A DNA stretch of 64,000 nt from Tardiphaga sp. P9-11. GTDB taxonomy: Bacteria > Pseudomonadota > Alphaproteobacteria > Rhizobiales > Xanthobacteraceae. The stretch is from the NCBI RefSeq assembly GCF_008329525.1, contig NZ_NPKQ01000004.1, forward strand, positions 422,272 through 486,271. Reading direction: 5' to 3'. The translations under genes and the position numbers were made by a program. A model generated the notes under the pieces. That model did not search any database. It saw only the letters and a program-made list of their open reading frames with translations, and was not told the DNA's origin. Of this stretch, positions 9,245 to 18,121 are shown piece after piece. Each line of letters starts with the position of its first letter. Within the stretch, counting starts at the first letter, position 1.

Positions 9245-9667
9245 ATGACGCAGACCTCTGAAATCGGCTTCACCAGCTTCCAGCCCTCCCTGAATGAGGA
9301 AAATATCGCGCTTCTGGTGCAGACCTTTTACGGCCGTGCCCGCGAGGATGATTTGCTGGGGCCGATCTTCAACGGTGCGGTGACCGACTGGGATCATCAC
9401 ATCGCGCAGATCAGCGATTTCTGGTCGTCGATGATGCTGAAGACCGGCCGCTACAATGGCCGGCCTATGCGTCCACATCTCGTGCTGCCGCTGAAGGGCG
9501 AACATTTCGATCGCTGGCTTTTGCTGTTCGAACAGACAGCGCGCGAGATATTTCCGGCTGAGGTCACCGAGGCCTTCATGATCCGCGCGCGCCGTATCGC
9601 TGACAGTTTCGAGATGGGCGTTGCCTCGGTGCGCGGCGAAATCGCTGCGCCGCGACATAGCGTTTAA
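9245..9667 (+). CDS. Group III truncated haemoglobin
   Basis: A protein of 140 residues. Its helices fit the trHb group III pattern: a B-helix tyrosine in LLVQTFYGRAREDDLLGPIF (Tyr29), the ISDFWSSMML E-helix, and a proximal His87 in GEHFDRWLLLFEQT. The ATG at 9245 (MTQTSEIG) is chosen; the longer TTG-initiated frame has no support. Proposed roles of group III globins are oxygen or nitric-oxide chemistry. It appears to be a single gene after the aldolase. Confidence 0.85.
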   Translation: MTQTSEIGFTSFQPSLNEENIALLVQTFYGRAREDDLLGPIFNGAVTDWDHHIAQISDFWSSMMLKTGRYNGRPMRPHLVLPLKGEHFDRWLLLFEQTAREIFPAEVTEAFMIRARRIADSFEMGVASVRGEIAAPRHSV

Positions 9668-9751
9668 GCGGCAGGCACGTAATGCATAGCCGGTCTTGCG
9701 AGAGCCGGTGGTTGCGCTAGGCTGCGGCTCCAACAAACCGGGAGTCGGTCC

Positions 9752-9973
9752 ATGAAACGTCTGTCTGTTCTCGTCCTCTTGAGCCTGTTCAGTGCTGCGC
9801 CCGCAATGGCGCAATCCTGCAACGCCGTCAGCGGCGACGGCAAGCCGCTAGCGGGCGCCGCCAAGAAGAGCTTCATGAAGAAGTGCTGCGAGGACAACGC
9901 CAAGAGTGCCGAGGGCAAGCCACTGGCCGGCGCCGCCAAGACCTCATCGGTCAACAAGTGCATGAAGAGCTGA
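9752..9973 (+). CDS. PsiF-repeat small exported protein
   Basis: A protein of 73 residues: a signal peptide cleaved near AMAQ, then two tandem PsiF-type units, each GKPLAGAAK followed by S and a KC(C/M) end (residues about 30-45 and 56-72). Cysteine pairs recur at equivalent positions. PsiF was described as phosphate-starvation inducible in E. coli; its role is not known. A ribosome site GGGAG precedes the ATG, and a strong terminator follows. Confidence 0.8.
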   Translation: MKRLSVLVLLSLFSAAPAMAQSCNAVSGDGKPLAGAAKKSFMKKCCEDNAKSAEGKPLAGAAKTSSVNKCMKS

Positions 9974-10001
9974 GGCTGCAGCCTCACGCATCCAGACGTG
10001 C

Positions 10002-10027
10002 AAAAGCCCCGCTCGCGCGGGGCTTTT
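10002..10027. terminator. Bidirectional intrinsic terminator
   Basis: Perfect 11-bp arms AAAAGCCCCGC and GCGGGGCTTTT around a TCGC loop, with A and T runs on either side so that it can act in both directions. It lies between the convergent PsiF-like gene and the yghU-type gene. Confidence 0.9.
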
Positions 10028-10066
10028 CGATTCCGGGCCGAAGCGACATCAACGCGAGCCGTGGTC

Positions 10067-10939
10067 TCAGCTCGTCGCTTCGAGCTTGTCCTGTGTCTTC
10101 GTCTCGAAGTCGCTGGCATCGTGGCGCTCGCGCAACTGGGACGCGGGATCGCCGAAGGCACGATTGACCATGCGACCACGCTTCACAGCCGGGCGTGCCG
10201 CGATCGCATTGGTCCAGCGCTGGACGTTCTTGTAGCTTGCGACATCGAGGAATGTCGCGCTGTCGCCATAGAGAAGGCCTTGTGCGAGGCCGCCATACCA
10301 TGGGAACACGGCGATATCGGCGATGGTGAGTTCGGAGCCGGCGAGATACTCGCTCTCGGCGAGGCGGCGATCGAGCACATCCATCTGCCGCTTCACCTCC
10401 ATCGCAAAGCGGTCGATGGCATATTCGATCTTGGTCGGCGCGTAGGCATAGAAGTGCCCGAAGCCGCCGCCGAGATAGGGCGCGCTGCCCATCTGCCAGA
10501 ACAGCCAGGACAGGCATTCTGCGCGTCCCGCAGCATCCCCGGGAATAAACGCGCCGAACTTCTCGGCGAGATGCAGCAGGATTGCGCCGGACTCGAAGAC
10601 GCGGATCGGCTTGTCGCCGCTGCGATCCATCAAGGCCGGAATCTTGGAATTCGGATTGACCTCGACGAAGCCGGAGCCGAACTGGTTGCCGTCGATGCGG
10701 ATCAGCCAGGCGTCGTATTCGGCTCCCTTGTGGCCGGCCGCGAGGAGCTCTTCCAGCATGATCGTGACCTTCTGGCCATTCGGCGTTGCCAGCGAATAGA
10801 GCTGCAGCGGATGCTTGCCGCTCGGCAGCTCCTTGTCATGGGTGGGGCCGGCGATGGGGCGGTTGGTTGAGGCGAACTGCCCGCCATTGGGCTTGTTCCA
10901 GGTCCAGACTTTGGGAGGCGTGTAGGGGGCGTCGGTCAT
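10067..10939 (-). CDS. yghU: YghU-type glutathione-dependent disulfide-bond oxidoreductase (GST family)
   Basis: A protein of 290 residues, nearly co-linear with E. coli YghU: MTDAPYTPPKVWTWNKPNGG, then GKHPLQLYSLATPNGQKVTI, VNPNSKIPAL, the RVFESGAILLHLAEKFG thioredoxin-fold segment and RHDASDFETKTQDK at the end. YghU binds two glutathione molecules and has disulfide reductase activity. The start is placed at 10939 by homology; the frame remains open to 11128 but without a supporting ribosome site. Confidence 0.92.
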   Translation of the reverse strand: MTDAPYTPPKVWTWNKPNGGQFASTNRPIAGPTHDKELPSGKHPLQLYSLATPNGQKVTIMLEELLAAGHKGAEYDAWLIRIDGNQFGSGFVEVNPNSKIPALMDRSGDKPIRVFESGAILLHLAEKFGAFIPGDAAGRAECLSWLFWQMGSAPYLGGGFGHFYAYAPTKIEYAIDRFAMEVKRQMDVLDRRLAESEYLAGSELTIADIAVFPWYGGLAQGLLYGDSATFLDVASYKNVQRWTNAIAARPAVKRGRMVNRAFGDPASQLRERHDASDFETKTQDKLEATS

Positions 10940-11142
10940 GTCAGGCTGGCTCCGGAAAGGGGCAGGGTTCATGGTTGTCGGGGACAGGTAGGGTTGAATG
11001 CATCTGCATGCAAGGCCGCATTCGTGCAAGGCGACGGGGCGCTCGCCGGCTTCGTATTTGCCGTCCGGCGCCCGGAAAGCGCAGTCGATCATGGCGTCAC
11101 CGCAGACCGTTGCTTTCGGGCGAGGCATCGATGCACTGCGAC

Positions 11143-12543
11143 TCAGAGCATACGCAGCCGGGGCGGGTCGGCGATTGCCGCGCTCAATTCGGCGCGCCGA
11201 TCGACGATGGCCTGATGGAATTGCGTCAGCACCAGATCGAACGCCATCAGGTCGCCTTCGTCGATGGCGCCGTCGTCGTAGCAGTCGAGCGTTTCACGCA
11301 GGATGGCATCGACATCGCTTTGCATCGTGATCAGGTCACCGATGGAGCCGGCGTTGCGCACGGTGGCGATGGCGCTAAGAAGGCGGTCGCGATGCAGCGT
11401 ATTGAGATCTTTCTCATCTCGTTTCAGATAGTGGCCTAGCCAGGCCGCGGCCGAGCCGAGCACCGAGAGCAGCAGAAGGCCGCCCCAGAAATAATCGCTG
11501 TATTTCTCAAGGAATGTGCGCTCGGTGCCGTCGACGAACGCCGCTGCGCCCGGATGCGCCGGGATAGCGGCATCCTTGTCGGTATCCGGCTTCTCGATCT
11601 TCGAGGTATCGCGATTGTCCCTCGTCAGACCTTGTCGCGCCGCCAGCAGATGTTGAGTGAACGCGCTGGCGGCGGCGTCGGATAGCGTGCTTCTCGCGAT
11701 GATCAGGTGATTGACGCTGACGGTTTCAACCTCGTCGGCCGGCCGTGCGGGTGATGCGCCGAAGCTGCTCTGCGGAATCGTCTCGGACCCGTACAGCGGG
11801 TGGCGCTGCACGATTGCGTCGGAGGCGTCGACCGGCAGGAATACTGGCTCACCGCGGGCCGACGCGCTGAGCGTAATGGCCTCGGAGGTGATCCTGCTGT
11901 CGCGTGCACCGACCGTCATGAACGCATCCAGCGCGGGATCATGTGCCATCTGCGCGATCTGATCGATGCCGAACTGCGAGACCTTGACCTTATCCACGGC
12001 GACGCCGGATTCCGCAAGGATGACATTCAGCAGTTTGATATTGTCCTCGCTGCGCCCGATCAGTCCGAGATGGCGGCCGGCGAGATCGCCGATGGCCCTG
12101 ATCTTCGGTCTCGGCTTGGTGCCGCCCTTATGTGCGACGCCGGATGGCGCCCATAGCACCACGACGTTCTTGCGCAGCACCGCCAGGGACCGCGCATCGC
12201 GCGGCAATGCTATATCCGCACGGGCCACGGCGATGTCGGCGTTGGAGGCTGCGAGCAACGCGATGGCATCAAGCGCGGTGGGAGTGACGATCAGCGAAAG
12301 TTGAACCGGAGCGCGATCGTGGGCAAACGATGCAACCAGCGCCTGGATCAAGCCGCGATCATCGCTGTCCGGCGGCCCGACCGCGATTCGCAGCGTGATC
12401 GGTCGCGTCACCAGATACATGGTGCCGGCTGCGATGCTGAACAGTAGCAGCACAGTGCCGACGACCAGAAGCAGCGTATTCTTGCGTTTGCGGCGGCGAG
12501 GCTCCGCGGCGAGTAATCCGTTCCTCTTGTCGGTGCTGACCAT
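11143..12543 (-). CDS. TAXI-family TRAP-type binding protein with two membrane anchors
   Basis: A protein of 466 residues. A basic N-terminus (RRRKRK) leads into a membrane helix (about 24-46), then a periplasmic binding domain of TAXI type (LRIAVGPPDSDDRG, then the DIAVARADIALP and HLGLIGRSEDN segments). A second membrane helix lies near residue 355-372 (FWGGLLLLSVLGSAAAWLGH), followed by a cytoplasmic tail. Soluble TAXI proteins feed TRAP transporters, but this tethered form has no TRAP membrane genes nearby and may be a sensor. It sits just upstream of the yghU-type gene on the same strand. Confidence 0.75.
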   Translation of the reverse strand: MVSTDKRNGLLAAEPRRRKRKNTLLLVVGTVLLLFSIAAGTMYLVTRPITLRIAVGPPDSDDRGLIQALVASFAHDRAPVQLSLIVTPTALDAIALLAASNADIAVARADIALPRDARSLAVLRKNVVVLWAPSGVAHKGGTKPRPKIRAIGDLAGRHLGLIGRSEDNIKLLNVILAESGVAVDKVKVSQFGIDQIAQMAHDPALDAFMTVGARDSRITSEAITLSASARGEPVFLPVDASDAIVQRHPLYGSETIPQSSFGASPARPADEVETVSVNHLIIARSTLSDAAASAFTQHLLAARQGLTRDNRDTSKIEKPDTDKDAAIPAHPGAAAFVDGTERTFLEKYSDYFWGGLLLLSVLGSAAAWLGHYLKRDEKDLNTLHRDRLLSAIATVRNAGSIGDLITMQSDVDAILRETLDCYDDGAIDEGDLMAFDLVLTQFHQAIVDRRAELSAAIADPPRLRML

Positions 12544-12605
12544 GGGCTGCTGCCGCTATCTGACGAGGCACACCGAGCCGCATACCGCGATCGGTGCAGT
12601 CGGAA

Positions 12606-13019
12606 TTAAACGGCGCTGCAGCGGTGCACGTTGCCGTCGCGCGCGGGCATGATACCAAAGTGCCGTTTGGCACAGGCGATGATTTCGCCATCGCTCGGGT
12701 GGTCGGAGGCTTCCACGGCGACGATGCGTGCGGCGATCTGAGGATCCTGCGTTCGGATGAAGGTGGCGAGCTCCAGTTTGGCAGTGGAGGGGCCCATGAT
12801 CAGGATTTCGCCGGCATCGCTGACGGCGGCCATGACCTGTGCAAAAAAATCCCGGTCCGGCGCGGCATGCCCGCTGCCAATGGTATTGGCTCTGTGATGA
12901 ATGTGTCGCGTCGACGGATGGGCGTGCAGTATGATCTCGCTATTACCCGTCAGCCCGACGTGAAAGATGCGGGCTTCCAGATGATCAATCCAGACGACGG
13001 CGTGGAAGTGGCTCGGCAT
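12606..13019 (-). CDS. Small eRF1-domain-like protein (annotated elsewhere as translational machinery protein)
   Basis: A protein of 137 residues starting MPSHFHAVVWIDHLEARIF, then HPSTRHIHHRANTIGSGHA and AGEILIMGPSTAKLELATFI. The fold resembles the C-terminal RNase H-like domain of archaeal-type eRF1/Pelota proteins; homologues are common in Bradyrhizobium. An AAAGGA site is correctly placed before 13019, so the longer frame to 13175 is rejected. Its role is unknown. Confidence 0.7.
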   Translation of the reverse strand: MPSHFHAVVWIDHLEARIFHVGLTGNSEIILHAHPSTRHIHHRANTIGSGHAAPDRDFFAQVMAAVSDAGEILIMGPSTAKLELATFIRTQDPQIAARIVAVEASDHPSDGEIIACAKRHFGIMPARDGNVHRCSAV

Positions 13020-13170
13020 GCGCGGGTCCTTTTCAGGTTCGACAACAGCAATGAAGCATCTTGTCTGACTGATCGCCGCGCCGCGTTGATATAGATCATG
13101 CTTTTGCGACGGCGCCATAAGCGGCGAGCGGAGGGCGCAGTGCCATCCGGTCTCCGTTTTTGGCGCGCCG

Positions 13171-13224
13171 CTCATTCGCCTTTTTCAGCGCCGCCATCTG
13201 CTTGGCGAGCTGCCTGTCGAAGTC
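13171..13224 (-). pseudogene. Relic of a metallo-beta-lactamase 3' end
   Basis: Immediately after the GFA stop codon, in the same strand, the DNA encodes DFDRQLAKQMAAL and then KKANE. The first 13 residues match the C-terminus of the intact B3 lactamase (DFDKQLARQTAAL) at 10 of 13 positions, and the nucleotides match clearly too. There is no start codon or body. It is the tail of a lost second lactamase copy whose front was replaced by the GFA gene. Confidence 0.7.
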
Positions 13225-13629
13225 TCACCAGTCCACTGTCCGGTCGTCGCCGCCGAATGCTGCCGGCATGGCGGCGTAATGCGGCAGGCCGTCGCGGACC
13301 GGAGCGATCGCTTCGCTGCAATTGATATGCAGGCTCGGCTTGAACGCGTCTCCGAGCAGATAGCCGTTGATGCTGCGCATGCCGATCCCGTCGAGTTCGA
13401 TGATCAGCCGCGTGGCACACTTTGCGCAGCTGAGGCGCGGGGTCGTCTTCAGTGCGAACGACGTCGTGTCGCCCTGAACGACTTCGACACCGTCAGCCGG
13501 ATAGACGGCCTCGGCCACATAGGCCGCACCGTGGACGGTCTGGCAGTCGGTGCAGTGGCACCAGAAATGAGCAATGGGGTCGGCGCTGATCCGGAGTTTG
13601 ACAGCGTTGCAGGGGCAAGCGAGTTCCAT
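13225..13629 (-). CDS. GFA-family (glutathione-dependent formaldehyde-activating-like) zinc protein
   Basis: A protein of 134 residues with the Mss4-like beta fold and two zinc-site sets: Cys5/Cys7 (ACPC) with Cys68/Cys71 (SCAKC), and Cys24/Cys26/Cys29 (WCHCTDC). An AGGTG site precedes the ATG. The best known member, Gfa of Paracoccus, speeds S-hydroxymethylglutathione formation, but most homologues have no proven reaction. It lies 95 nt after the lactamase stop on the same strand, and its stop abuts a lactamase relic. Confidence 0.85.
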   Translation of the reverse strand: MELACPCNAVKLRISADPIAHFWCHCTDCQTVHGAAYVAEAVYPADGVEVVQGDTTSFALKTTPRLSCAKCATRLIIELDGIGMRSINGYLLGDAFKPSLHINCSEAIAPVRDGLPHYAAMPAAFGGDDRTVDW

Positions 13630-13724
13630 GGGTACACCTCATATGATGCGCAAAACTACCAGCCGACCGCAATCGCCGACAACCGCCGCGGCTTGCGACA
13701 AATCGCTCGCCGCGGCGCCAGTCG

Positions 13725-14612
13725 TTATTTGCCGTTCTGCAACGCCGCCGTTTGCCTGGCGAGCTGCTTGTCGAAATCCTGTTCGAGCGTTGCTGCGTAA
13801 GTCGCGAGCTCGCCGGGTTTGACGAAAGGGTTCGGCGCGCCGTCCTTCATCGCCGCGCGCTTGGCCTGCATGGCATATACTTCCGGATGCGGTCCAAGCA
13901 GCACGTCGATCTTCATCGCTTTAACCTTGGCATAGGTCGACCGATAATCGTCGACGATGCCGGCATGGGTTGGATTGCCGACCAGCCGGTTCAGCGCCAC
14001 GGTGCCGCTGCAGAAGAACAGGACCTCACGGTTCTCGCTGCCGTCCTTCACGGTCATTTCCCAGCTCGTGCAGCCCGGCGAGTGGCCGGGCGTCGCATGC
14101 GCCGTCAGTGTGGTGCTGCCGAGCGTGACCTTGTCGCCTTCGGTGACGGTGCGATCGACCTCGACCGACGGGAAGCCGATATCGGTGTTCTTTTCGTCGC
14201 CCGGATAGGTGCCGCTCTCGAGCAAAGGCTTATCGCGTGCGCCGGCGATCAGCTGCGCACCGGTCTCCTTCTTGATCTCGGCGAAGCCGCCGGTGTGATC
14301 GAAATGCGCGTGGCTGTTGAGGATGATCTTGATGTCGCTAACCTTGAAGCCAAGCTTTGCGATGTGGTCCTTTATCATCCCGGTCGATTGCGGGACGCCG
14401 GTGTCCATCAGGATCAGGCCGTCGGACGTCTTGATGATATAGACCGCGATGCCGTCGGTGCCGACGTAATAGATGTTGTCGATCAATTGAAACGGCTCAA
14501 ACGGTGCGGTCCACTTGACCATGACTTGCGCCAGAAAATCCTTCACAGTCTGCGCTTGCGCGCCGCTTGCGAACAGCGCCAGAGCGCAGATGGCTCCTGC
14601 GAGTGTCTTCAT
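13725..14612 (-). CDS. Subclass B3 metallo-beta-lactamase, BJP-1-like
   Basis: A protein of 295 residues with a signal peptide (cleavage near GAQAQ). Zinc ligands are all present: His101, His103, Asp105 and His106 in SHAHFDHTGG, His177 in TPGHSPGC and His242 in LLGPHPEV. The sequence runs almost co-linearly with my recollection of BJP-1 from Bradyrhizobium, including WTAPFEPFQLIDNIYYVGTD. It would hydrolyse beta-lactams in the periplasm using two zinc ions. No regulator such as AmpR is adjacent. Confidence 0.9.
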   Translation of the reverse strand: MKTLAGAICALALFASGAQAQTVKDFLAQVMVKWTAPFEPFQLIDNIYYVGTDGIAVYIIKTSDGLILMDTGVPQSTGMIKDHIAKLGFKVSDIKIILNSHAHFDHTGGFAEIKKETGAQLIAGARDKPLLESGTYPGDEKNTDIGFPSVEVDRTVTEGDKVTLGSTTLTAHATPGHSPGCTSWEMTVKDGSENREVLFFCSGTVALNRLVGNPTHAGIVDDYRSTYAKVKAMKIDVLLGPHPEVYAMQAKRAAMKDGAPNPFVKPGELATYAATLEQDFDKQLARQTAALQNGK

Positions 14613-14792
14613 GATGGCCTCCCTAGTTTGATTTTTATTGGTTCTTTTGAACGCCGGGATTGAAGCGCGATTTGGGCGGTGAGCTCAAGCTCCATTGCTG
14701 CATGCCGGGATCACGCATAACAGGCACGGCCGGGCGGCGAATGTTGCGCGCGCCGTTGAACCATCCCGGCCATTTCGGGTTAGACTTCATCC

Positions 14793-15776
14793 ATGAAACA
14801 ACTGATCTGCCCCAACTGCCAGACGCGCGTTTTCTTCGAGCAAAGCGATTGCGTGCAATGCGGCGAGGCGCTGATCTTCGACACCGCCCGGTCCAATATC
14901 GTCAGCGCCGCGTCAGCAATGTCCTGCGCCAATCGCAATCTGATCGCGTGCAACTGGGCCACGGATGAGAGCGATCCGTTCTGTCCCTCCTGCCGCCTGA
15001 CGCGGACGATCCCCAATCTGGTATCCGATCGCAATGTCGCGCTCTGGAAGCGGGTTGAACAGGCCAAGCGGCGTCTGACCTACGATCTGACGCGGCTGAG
15101 GCTGCCCCTTGCTGTTTCGAGCGGCGCGCATATCGCGTTTGACATTCTCTCGGACGAGACCGCCGGACATCCGATCATGACCGGGCATTTGTCGGGGCTG
15201 ATCACGATGAATCTCTCGGAAGCGGACGATGCCGAGCGCGAGGCGCGCCGCGCCGCGTTCCGCGAGCCATATCGCACGCTTCTCGGGCATTTTCGTCATG
15301 AGGTCGGGCATTTCTACTGGGAAGCGCTGGTCGATCAGTCGCAGCTTATCGGTCCGTTCCGTCTGATCTTCGACGACGAAACGCGCGACTATAACGAGGC
15401 ACTCGCGGCCTATCACAATCGCGTCGATCGCTCGTGGAATAGCGATGCCTTTATCAGCGAATATGCGACCTCACATCCGTGGGAAGACTGGGCCGAGACC
15501 TTCGCGCATTTCCTGCACATCGTCTCGACGCTGGACACGGCGTCATCGCTGCCACTGTCACTGGACGAACGCTCGCGCCATACGCTGGACGATCCCTATC
15601 TCGAACGTGACTTCGAAGCGCTGTTGTCGCTGTGGGATGCCGTGTCCTACAGCATGAACGAACTCAACCGCTCGATGGGCATGAGCGATGCCTATCCGTT
15701 TCACCTGACGCAGGCGGTGAGGGGAAAACTGCATTTCGTGCATCTGGCGATTCTGAAAACGCGCAGCGAAGGGTGA
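14793..15776 (+). CDS. Putative zinc-binding metallopeptidase with N-terminal zinc ribbons
   Basis: A protein of 327 residues. Cys6/Cys9 and Cys20/Cys23 form a zinc ribbon, with a second cysteine group around residues 45-67 (Cys64/Cys67). The catalytic helix is GHFRHEVGHFYW, a gluzincin-like HExxH at 169-173. The rest matches the conserved bacterial family long listed as DUF2248 (SEYATSHPWEDWAETFAHFLH, then the MNELNRSMG tail). No signal peptide is seen, so it is cytoplasmic. The physiological substrate is unknown. Confidence 0.85.
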   Translation: MKQLICPNCQTRVFFEQSDCVQCGEALIFDTARSNIVSAASAMSCANRNLIACNWATDESDPFCPSCRLTRTIPNLVSDRNVALWKRVEQAKRRLTYDLTRLRLPLAVSSGAHIAFDILSDETAGHPIMTGHLSGLITMNLSEADDAEREARRAAFREPYRTLLGHFRHEVGHFYWEALVDQSQLIGPFRLIFDDETRDYNEALAAYHNRVDRSWNSDAFISEYATSHPWEDWAETFAHFLHIVSTLDTASSLPLSLDERSRHTLDDPYLERDFEALLSLWDAVSYSMNELNRSMGMSDAYPFHLTQAVRGKLHFVHLAILKTRSEG

Positions 15777-15850
15777 GGGCGGCTCTGTCATTCGGGGGCG
15801 CGCCGATCTGCTTCGCAGACCTGCGCGCCGCGGAGTGATGAGCTATGTTC

Positions 15851-16831
15851 TTACTGCTCCATCTTGATTCCGGCGTCCGTGATCACCTTCTTCCAGCGCG
15901 CGATCTCGTCGGTGACGAAGGCGCGGAATTCATCCGGGGTGGTGCCCATGGGGACGATGCCCTGATCGTCGAGCTTCTTCTTCAGGTCAGGATCGGTGAG
16001 GGCCTTCTTCGCTTCGAGCGAGACCCGGTCGACGATCTCCTTCGGCGTACCCGCAGGCGCGATAATGCCGGACCAGGTGCCGGAGACGAAATCCGGCACG
16101 CCGGCCTCCGCCATGGTCGGCACGTCGCCGGCCGCCGGTACGCGCGCCTTGGCGGCCACAGCGAGCGCCTTGGCATTGCCGGACTTCACCTGCGACATCA
16201 GCGGACCGATGACGTCGAACATCACATTGATCTGGCCTCCAACCGTATCCTGCAGCGCGCCGGACGTGCCCTTGTAGGGAATATGCTGCAGATTGATGCC
16301 TTCGCGGCTCTTCAGCATTTCCATGGTCAGATGCGCTGCCGAGCCAATGCCTGACGAGGCGAAGTTCAGCGAGCCGGGCTTCGCCTTGGCGAGCGCGATG
16401 AACTCCTTCATGTCCTTGGCGGGCAGGGATGGCGTCGCGATCAGGATCAGTGGCGCGACCGAGGTCAGCGACACGTAGGTGAAGTCCTTCATCGCATCAT
16501 AGGGCAGCTTCGGATTGAGCGTCGGGTTCACCGAATGCGCCGCGATCACCGTGCCGAAGGTGTAGCCGTCGGGGGCTGCCTTGGCGACGGCGTCGGTGCC
16601 GATCGCAGCATTGGCGCCGGGCTTGTTCTCGATCACGATTGGCTGGCCCAGTGCGATCGCCATCTTCTCCGAGACGAGGCGGGCCATCAGATCGGTGTAG
16701 CCGCCCGGCGTATAGGGCACGACCATGCGGATCGGCCGGTTCGGCCAGCTCTGCGCTTGTGCCATTCCGGCGCTGCCGGCGCAGGCGGCCATCACGGCGA
16801 TCATGCTCGCGGCGCGGATGAAGCTCTTCAT
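15851..16831 (-). CDS. Bug/TctC-family tripartite tricarboxylate transporter binding protein
   Basis: A protein of 326 residues. The ATG at 16831 follows a GAGGAAA site and gives a signal peptide cleaved near GMAQAQ. The signature segment reads WPNRPIRMVVPYTPGGYTD, with IENKPGANAAIGTDAVAKA next. It is a periplasmic carboxylate-binding protein without adjacent TctAB genes. It is a second, clearly divergent member beside the one at 7357-8340. Confidence 0.9.
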   Translation of the reverse strand: MKSFIRAASMIAVMAACAGSAGMAQAQSWPNRPIRMVVPYTPGGYTDLMARLVSEKMAIALGQPIVIENKPGANAAIGTDAVAKAAPDGYTFGTVIAAHSVNPTLNPKLPYDAMKDFTYVSLTSVAPLILIATPSLPAKDMKEFIALAKAKPGSLNFASSGIGSAAHLTMEMLKSREGINLQHIPYKGTSGALQDTVGGQINVMFDVIGPLMSQVKSGNAKALAVAAKARVPAAGDVPTMAEAGVPDFVSGTWSGIIAPAGTPKEIVDRVSLEAKKALTDPDLKKKLDDQGIVPMGTTPDEFRAFVTDEIARWKKVITDAGIKMEQ

Positions 16832-17041
16832 TATTTCATTTCCTCGACTGCCGGTGCGTTCCAAGGCGGCGGGAGCGCCGTAGCGCCTGCCTCGGATCGC
16901 TGACCGTTGTTCTTGTTGTCTGCCCGTTCTGCGCCGCGACGGATGTCGTGTTTGCAGAGTCCCGCATGCAGGTTATCGCATCGCACGTTAACGGGGGAAG
17001 TAGACGAAAGGCCGCTAAAGTCTGCTGCCGCAGCATGGAAT

Positions 17042-17540
17042 TTATCGACGTGAGACGCGGATGCATGCGATCCTCCCGTCATGACGTTGTTGATCGCTGT
17101 GAGCAGGTGAGGTGGCCACGCGCCATCGGCGCCCGCGCCTGTGCGCGTGAGTGGCGGTCCCGGTGGCCTCCCTCAAGAATGAGGGAGATGAAGCGCCGAA
17201 AGGCGCGACTTGGGTACAGTGCCGCAGCGTGGTGTCCGGATCGCCGGACATCAGAGGCCGCGGAAACGCCTTTCGACGCTCCATCGTGGCGATTTCTGTC
17301 CCCGGGACCGTTCTTCCGGGCAAAGGCACGAACCCGCAGGTTCGTCATCCCGACGGTTTCCCGCCGTTCGCCAGTGCCACGTCCAGCCGCGCTTGAGCGG
17401 CAGAGCTCCATAGTGAGCCCGGACGGCGACCCAAGACCTCCCGAGTGCGTGAGGAAACGTCTTCCTCCCGCCCGCAGGCGCCACATCCCGCCCCGCGCTA
17501 ACAAGCGTCCCTGGCAACGCCCCTCAAAGTGGGACGGGAT
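17042..17540 (-). ncRNA. Candidate noncoding transcript (repeat-like, no protein support)
   Basis: The 804-nt gap between the second Bug gene and the Lrp gene contains no convincing gene. Many overlapping frames exist in all directions, all rich in Arg/Pro/Ser, which is the usual mark of a structured G+C-rich noncoding stretch. On the minus strand it starts right after a consensus-like promoter (17547-17574). It has several internal inverted segments, for example CCTCCCTCAAGAATGAGGGA near 17166. I believe similar stretches are over-annotated as hypothetical proteins in Bradyrhizobium. The extent is only approximate. Confidence 0.35.
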
Positions 17541-17546
17541 AAAGGG

Positions 17547-17574
17547 AATATATACTGGATTGAAAGTGTGTCAA
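17547..17574 (-). promoter_or_regulatory. Sigma-70-like promoter
   Basis: Read on the minus strand: TTGACA, 16 nt, TATATT. Both hexamers are at or near consensus, which is unusual for this G+C-rich genome. It points away from the Lrp gene into the stretch without genes, consistent with a dedicated noncoding transcript. Confidence 0.55.
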
Positions 17575-17635
17575 GGAATAATGTCAGGTTGCCGCCGCGG
17601 TGCGCGAGGGCGCGAAAACCATCCTGGGCCATTCA

Positions 17636-18121
17636 TCACTCGATGACGACCGTGGTCTCGGTCTTGACGCGGTCGAGTGCGACCAGGGTCCGGAAGCTCT
17701 TGACGAAATCATTCTCCGACAACAAACGACGGGTCACGGCCTCGTAGGTCCGCATATCTCTGGTGACGACGATCAGCACGAAACTCGTTCCACCCGTGAC
17801 GTAGTAACATTGCTGAACTTCGTGGGCGTTCTGGAACAGAGCCTTTGTGGCATCGACCGTCGCGGATCGCTCGTCGCGCAGAAACACCTCCACAATGGAC
17901 GTGATCGTCAGTGACACCGCAGCGGGATCGACGATGGCGACGTTGGACGCGATGACGCCGGCCAGCTCCATCGCGGCGATCCGCCGCTGCACCGCCGCGG
18001 CCGACAAATTGACGGCCTCGGCGATGGCGCGCTGGGGCGTCTTGTTGTCACGCTGAATGATGCGAAGGATTGCCCGATCGAACGGATCGAGTGCGCGGGG
18101 TACATGCGGTTTTGTATCCAT
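17636..18121 (-). CDS. Lrp/AsnC-family transcriptional regulator
   Basis: A protein of 161 residues. It has an N-terminal winged helix (LDPFDRAILRIIQRDNKTPQ, with AVNLSAAAVQRRIAAMELAG as helix-turn-helix) and a C-terminal RAM effector domain (EVQQCYYVTGGTSFVLIVV). It is divergent from the EamA transporter gene with about 100 nt between the starts. An amino-acid-responsive regulator controlling the neighbouring exporter would be typical of Lrp-EamA or Lrp-LysE pairs. Confidence 0.88.
   Translation of the reverse strand: MDTKPHVPRALDPFDRAILRIIQRDNKTPQRAIAEAVNLSAAAVQRRIAAMELAGVIASNVAIVDPAAVSLTITSIVEVFLRDERSATVDATKALFQNAHEVQQCYYVTGGTSFVLIVVTRDMRTYEAVTRRLLSENDFVKSFRTLVALDRVKTETTVVIE

Noticed and set aside
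16948..17646. 232-codon plus-strand frame in the gap before the Lrp gene
   Set aside because: Arg/Pro-rich, no motif, overlapped by equally long frames on the other strand. Better explained as a noncoding repeat-like stretch.
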